The notes under the pieces: generated by a model
What the model saw: only the letters and a program-made list of their open reading frames with translations
The model's database searches: none
Told to the model about the DNA's origin: nothing
Part shown: positions 60,661 to 64,000 of the stretch, one piece after another
Layout of the letters: each line of letters opens with the position of its first letter
Numbering within the stretch: position 1 is the stretch's first letter
Translations under genes and position numbers: made by a program
DNA from: Synaphobranchus kaupii
Taxonomy: Eukaryota > Chordata > Actinopteri > Anguilliformes > Synaphobranchidae
Assembly: GCA_029718625.1 (NCBI GenBank)
Contig: CM056376.1
Location: 90,029,675-90,093,674 of the forward strand
Length of the DNA stretch: 64,000 nucleotides
Direction of reading: 5' to 3'

Positions 60661-63600
60661 ACCGAAGGTCACTGAAACGACTACAAACAGCTCAGATAAA
60701 GTACAGTTCTATCACAACGTAGCAGCCATCCACAGGCATGAACGTCAAGTCTAGGCCCGGCCTTTAGCGCGCCACCACCCGCAGTTTGGAGAGAAGGCAG
60801 CCGAGCGTGGGCCTCTTTCATTACTTTTTATTAAGGCCCCATAATCAAAATTCAATGGCAATTTCTGTGAGGCGGAGCTGCGGTCCGGCACAGTCCCAGC
60901 CAGCGCTCAGCCTGCATTAAACTCAATGATTGTTTTAATTTGGGGGGGAAGCGCCACGGGTATTCATGAGCGCTGGCGTTTTCCACGCCGGGCTTCTTGT
61001 TTTTCTCCAGCCTTTGCTTTTCGCTTGTGCTTCACACAGCGATTGTGCGATTCTATTTTTTTATTTTATTTTTTTTTTCCTCCTCGTGCTTTGAGTGGTA
61101 TTTATCTATAACCTTTCTCAGGAAAAGGCGGTGGAGCTGGTCGTTTGAAGGATTTGTTTAAACATTCTCACTCTATTTTTATTTTTTTTTAAGGTCACTG
61201 GTTGATTTTTCTCTCCCCTCCCCTTCGGAAATATAGAGCTGCCATTCTTTTTTTGTGGTTACGTAAGGCTGAGCCAGCGCATTCGCGCTCAAGCTTAGAA
61301 ATGCAGTATATTCCTGGTAGTATATGATTAAAAAGAACATCGTACGCTCTGCTTATCTGTCACATCTCGCCGAGGCACCGACATATTTATGCTGTAGTCT
61401 GTGACTATATTTGTTTAAGCGTTCCAAATTGACATTTTACAATGTAATATAGCGCATTAAACGAGAGTAAAGCATTTTAATGAACCACCTCATCAACTTC
61501 ATCCCTTTGTAAGTAAGCTTGTTCTCCACTATCCTTCACATTTTAAGACTTTGAAAGTCCTTTTCATGGAGTATTTATTGTATATATTCCCCATCCAAGA
61601 ATGTGTGGTGTCTCATTTTGTGCATTCAAATTGGCTTGGCTAAGTGCCTGCAAAGAAACCGGCGAAAGAGAACAATTGGTATTTGAAAAGGAGGCTTTCA
61701 AAGGAATTCCGCTCCAAGCTAAATGCTAATGCACCCGTATTGCTGCATGAACTATTGTTACCGTAATTTGAATAATTTCAGCCGCCGAAATATGCTTTGT
61801 GCTCATTCCATTTTTTTGTGTGAATGGTGTCGCCTGTCGCTGGTCTAATGCAACGGAAGCTTTCAGAGTTTTGTGGTGATCCACAGATCTTTTGTCCTCG
61901 CGGGACTCGCTGGACAACGATCGTAAAATGCCACACTTTCTTGCATTTTGTGCAACTCTTTGGGGTTTACATCTGGAGGTGGGGGCCTTTGGTCCCAGCT
62001 CGGAGTGTTCTAGACTTCATTTCACCTTACAGAATATGAAAGCACAATGTTTGTTTTTATTTTCCGTTCCCTGGTGCTTTTTCCTCTCACTCTCTTTCAC
62101 TCTATTTTTCTCTCCTACATCTGTCAGACGGGGTCTATCCAGTAAATTGTTGCCCGGGCGATATTTGCGGTCATTAACTTGCCGCTCTCGCGCTTGTCGG
62201 CTCTACGGCGGAGTTGGTTTCGGTGGAAGCTTTGAAGCTGCGGGACAATGGCGGTGTGAACTTGCCAAGTGTCTCACGGAGAACGCTTAGCGTGATTTAA
62301 TGCACTTTTAATGCGATGTGCTGCTCAGTTAGCACAACACTCGATCATTTACTCAGCTTTGTCATTTAGGTACAATTACTCGTCTGTGTGTTGAAAATCT
62401 GAAAGCCATTTTATTTTCAATTTGATTCCCATTTTCCGTTTACGGAGCTAAGTCGTTATCCGAATCGGTGGCTGTTGGGTGGCACGGCTGGGCGGAAGTA
62501 AAAAAAGGGATTACCGTCAGTTTCAAAAACTGCTAGTTTATATTCAGAACTAATGTCACTCTTTCCCTCTTTCCAGTAGCATTGACCAGTAGGCTAAATT
62601 CAGTGTAGAGGAGAGTGTAAGAAGGGGGAGAGCCGCATGTGGAAGAGACAGCGCGTTTGAGAAGATGCGTAGACAGAGGCGTCGTCTAATATAAGCACGC
62701 AACTACATTCGGTGAACAAGGGGACTTGTTGCTCAATGGGGACCCCTCTGGTCAGTGAGGCACCGGCTGTCTGCCTGCACCAGGTGCGTAAACATCGCAT
62801 GTCTCCGGCGCAGTGACTGCGCGGCTCAGCAGGGGGACCGCAGAGCGAAAATGGGCTGCGCCCGTGGCGGAGAACGCGCGCTCACCTCGACCCGAACGTC
62901 GCGCTAGATTAATTTGCGTCAGTTTGCGTTAAATCGACTCATTTTAAATTACGTCCTGCGCTGTGGGCGGTCTCTTACCCACCCCGGTGTCCCTCCCTCG
63001 GCTCTGTAGCGTTTCCAGCACGCCGTCTCCGGCGTGTAGGACGCGCGTCGAAGCGTGTTCGAGAGAGAGGGGAGCCGTGTCTCGGCAGCGGTCACGCTCC
63101 CCTCTCTGGCCGAGCGACCTCCGACGTCCTTTGGTGGGGGGGGGGGCGGCCACTCCGTCACCCTCCAATCGGTGGCGCCGACCACTTAATCAGTGTCCAA
63201 TCGGAGAACTCAAGACGGGGCGCTCCTGCCAGGGAGGTTCAGAGACAGGTCCTGGAGAAGGGAGGACTACAGCTGTTGAACATTTGGCGGTTTTCACGCC
63301 TGATCACCGCTTCATTTATCAGCTAATTGAAGCAGATTCGGCAATTAGGTGCGCGTGAGGGTTTCTGTCGCCATGGGCACACGGGGCCACACGGTGGCCT
63401 CGGGAGACGACGCCCATCGACGGGCAGGAGGCATCCGGAAGTTTCTGAAAGCCTCTGAGCACACGTTAGGCCTCAGCTCATAGCTTAAGAGAGTCCGATT
63501 CCTTGCCCTCTTGTGGAAGGCAGCGTGTAAAAACGCCTGAACTTCATCATGATTCATTCAATCTATAAAGTGGGCCAGAGCATTCACTATGCCTGGAAAG

Positions 63601-63751
63601 AATATTTTGATGTCAGTGAAGGTATAGCACGATTAGTGAAGGTCTTAGTTTTGTGTCAGCCATGTTGGCGGGGTTTCCTAACAGAGGAATGGGGCGACAG
63701 GACACAACCTTTGAGGCCTCTTCTGGGTGGAAATGGAACAATGTTCGTGGG

Positions 63752-63955
63752 GTGTCTCGTGGCATAGCCTGTAGAGCACTGTCCACATGCTCATTGCGAG
63801 GCTCGACGTCGACAGTTTGAATCCAGCCGCGCAAACTTTGTCGCATGTGTCTCTCTCTCTCTCTCTCTTTCTCTCGCGCTCTCTTGCTCACTCCCATACT
63901 TTCTGTCTCTCTACACTGTGCTGTCCAATAAAGCTGAAAAACCCTAAAAAAATAT
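63752..63955 (+). mobile_element. tRNA-derived SINE with pyrimidine-rich body
   Basis: The head has CGTGGCATAGCCTGTAGAGC (A-box region) and AGTTTGAATCC (B box, 63814-63824). It is followed by a TC repeat (63850-63877), TTTCTGTCTCTCTACACTGT, and an end GTCCAATAAAGCTGAAAAAC plus A-rich tail. This is a second SINE family, distinct from the copies at 33113 and 59431. Confidence 0.75.
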
Positions 63956-64000
63956 CTGTATATATTTGTGTCCATGTGGCCCCTGCTATGTGTCATTCTG

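Larger units (their letters stand above)
60452..64000 (+). other. Downstream intron, start only
   Basis: No further exon recognised. It holds a reverse SINE tail (60601-60660), an AT-rich repeat-poor stretch (61300-61660), GC-rich DNA (62820-63200) with a G run near 63136-63148, and a SINE at the end (63752-63955). An AATAAA near 63928 belongs to that SINE and does not mark the gene's end. Confidence 0.75.

Noticed and set aside
63920..63955. AATAAA followed by an A-rich stretch as a possible polyadenylation site of the gene
   Set aside because: It is the tail of the SINE at 63752, and the gene's remaining TBC-domain exons have not yet appeared.

Overview
The window looks like ray-finned fish nuclear DNA. 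It has long introns crowded with dinucleotide microsatellites, homopolymer C and G runs, tRNA-derived SINEs with the tail common in fishes (a stretch reading TCGCTTTGGATAAAAGCGTC at 18859), a Tc1/mariner remnant, several foldback elements and an LTR. The species cannot be named from the sequence. There is no bacterial-style gene packing, and I see no RNA gene, CRISPR array or second protein gene.

The only protein-coding gene I can support is on the + strand. It is a TBC-domain Rab GTPase-activating protein gene of the TBC1D22 family, closer to TBC1D22B than TBC1D22A. Seven exons were found by matching intron phase, splice sites and protein sequence: 11429-11499, 23287-23415, 26540-26602, 27317-27382, 32654-32768, 47348-47454 and 60376-60451. 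They encode the first part of the TBC domain: motif A (WKLL-SGYL), the IxxDxxR arginine finger, the YVQG glutamine finger, and on to ...LEELVSRID. The N-terminal exons lie before position 1 and the C-terminal exons (from the codons after SRID) lie beyond 64000, so the gene spans the whole window.

The most notable feature is a pair of adjacent, homologous, phase 0-0 exons, 714 bp apart. Exon A (26540-26602, 21 codons) and exon B (27317-27382, 22 codons) both begin with IHIDIPR, which carries the arginine finger, and then diverge. Exon A continues with the version I recall for vertebrate TBC1D22A (MSxExLILQPxxTE). Exon B continues with the version I recall for TBC1D22B ([15 protein letters not shown]). 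Both have intact splice sites. One gene therefore seems able to make either paralogue's version of the segment next to the catalytic arginine, through mutually exclusive splicing. A GU-rich tract lies just before exon A and a long CA repeat starts 13 bases after exon B, so both are placed where they could act as splicing regulators.

Layout: 1-11428 is an upstream intron with MITE-like elements (6583-6720, 7356-7881, 8632-8945). 11500-23286 carries a minus-strand LTR with a polypurine tract (13939-14657), LINE 3' ends and a SINE tail. 23416-32653 holds the alternative exon pair, a roughly 660-bp pyrimidine-rich minisatellite and a foldback MITE. 32769-47347 has a SINE, AT-rich stretches that look like conserved non-coding DNA, a TTAA-flanked element, a palindromic Tc1/mariner remnant and GC-rich islands. 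47455-60375 holds the largest microsatellites, a 59-bp minisatellite, a MITE and a SINE. 60452-64000 is the start of another intron and ends in a SINE.

All family identities rest on recalled protein and repeat families; no database search was run.
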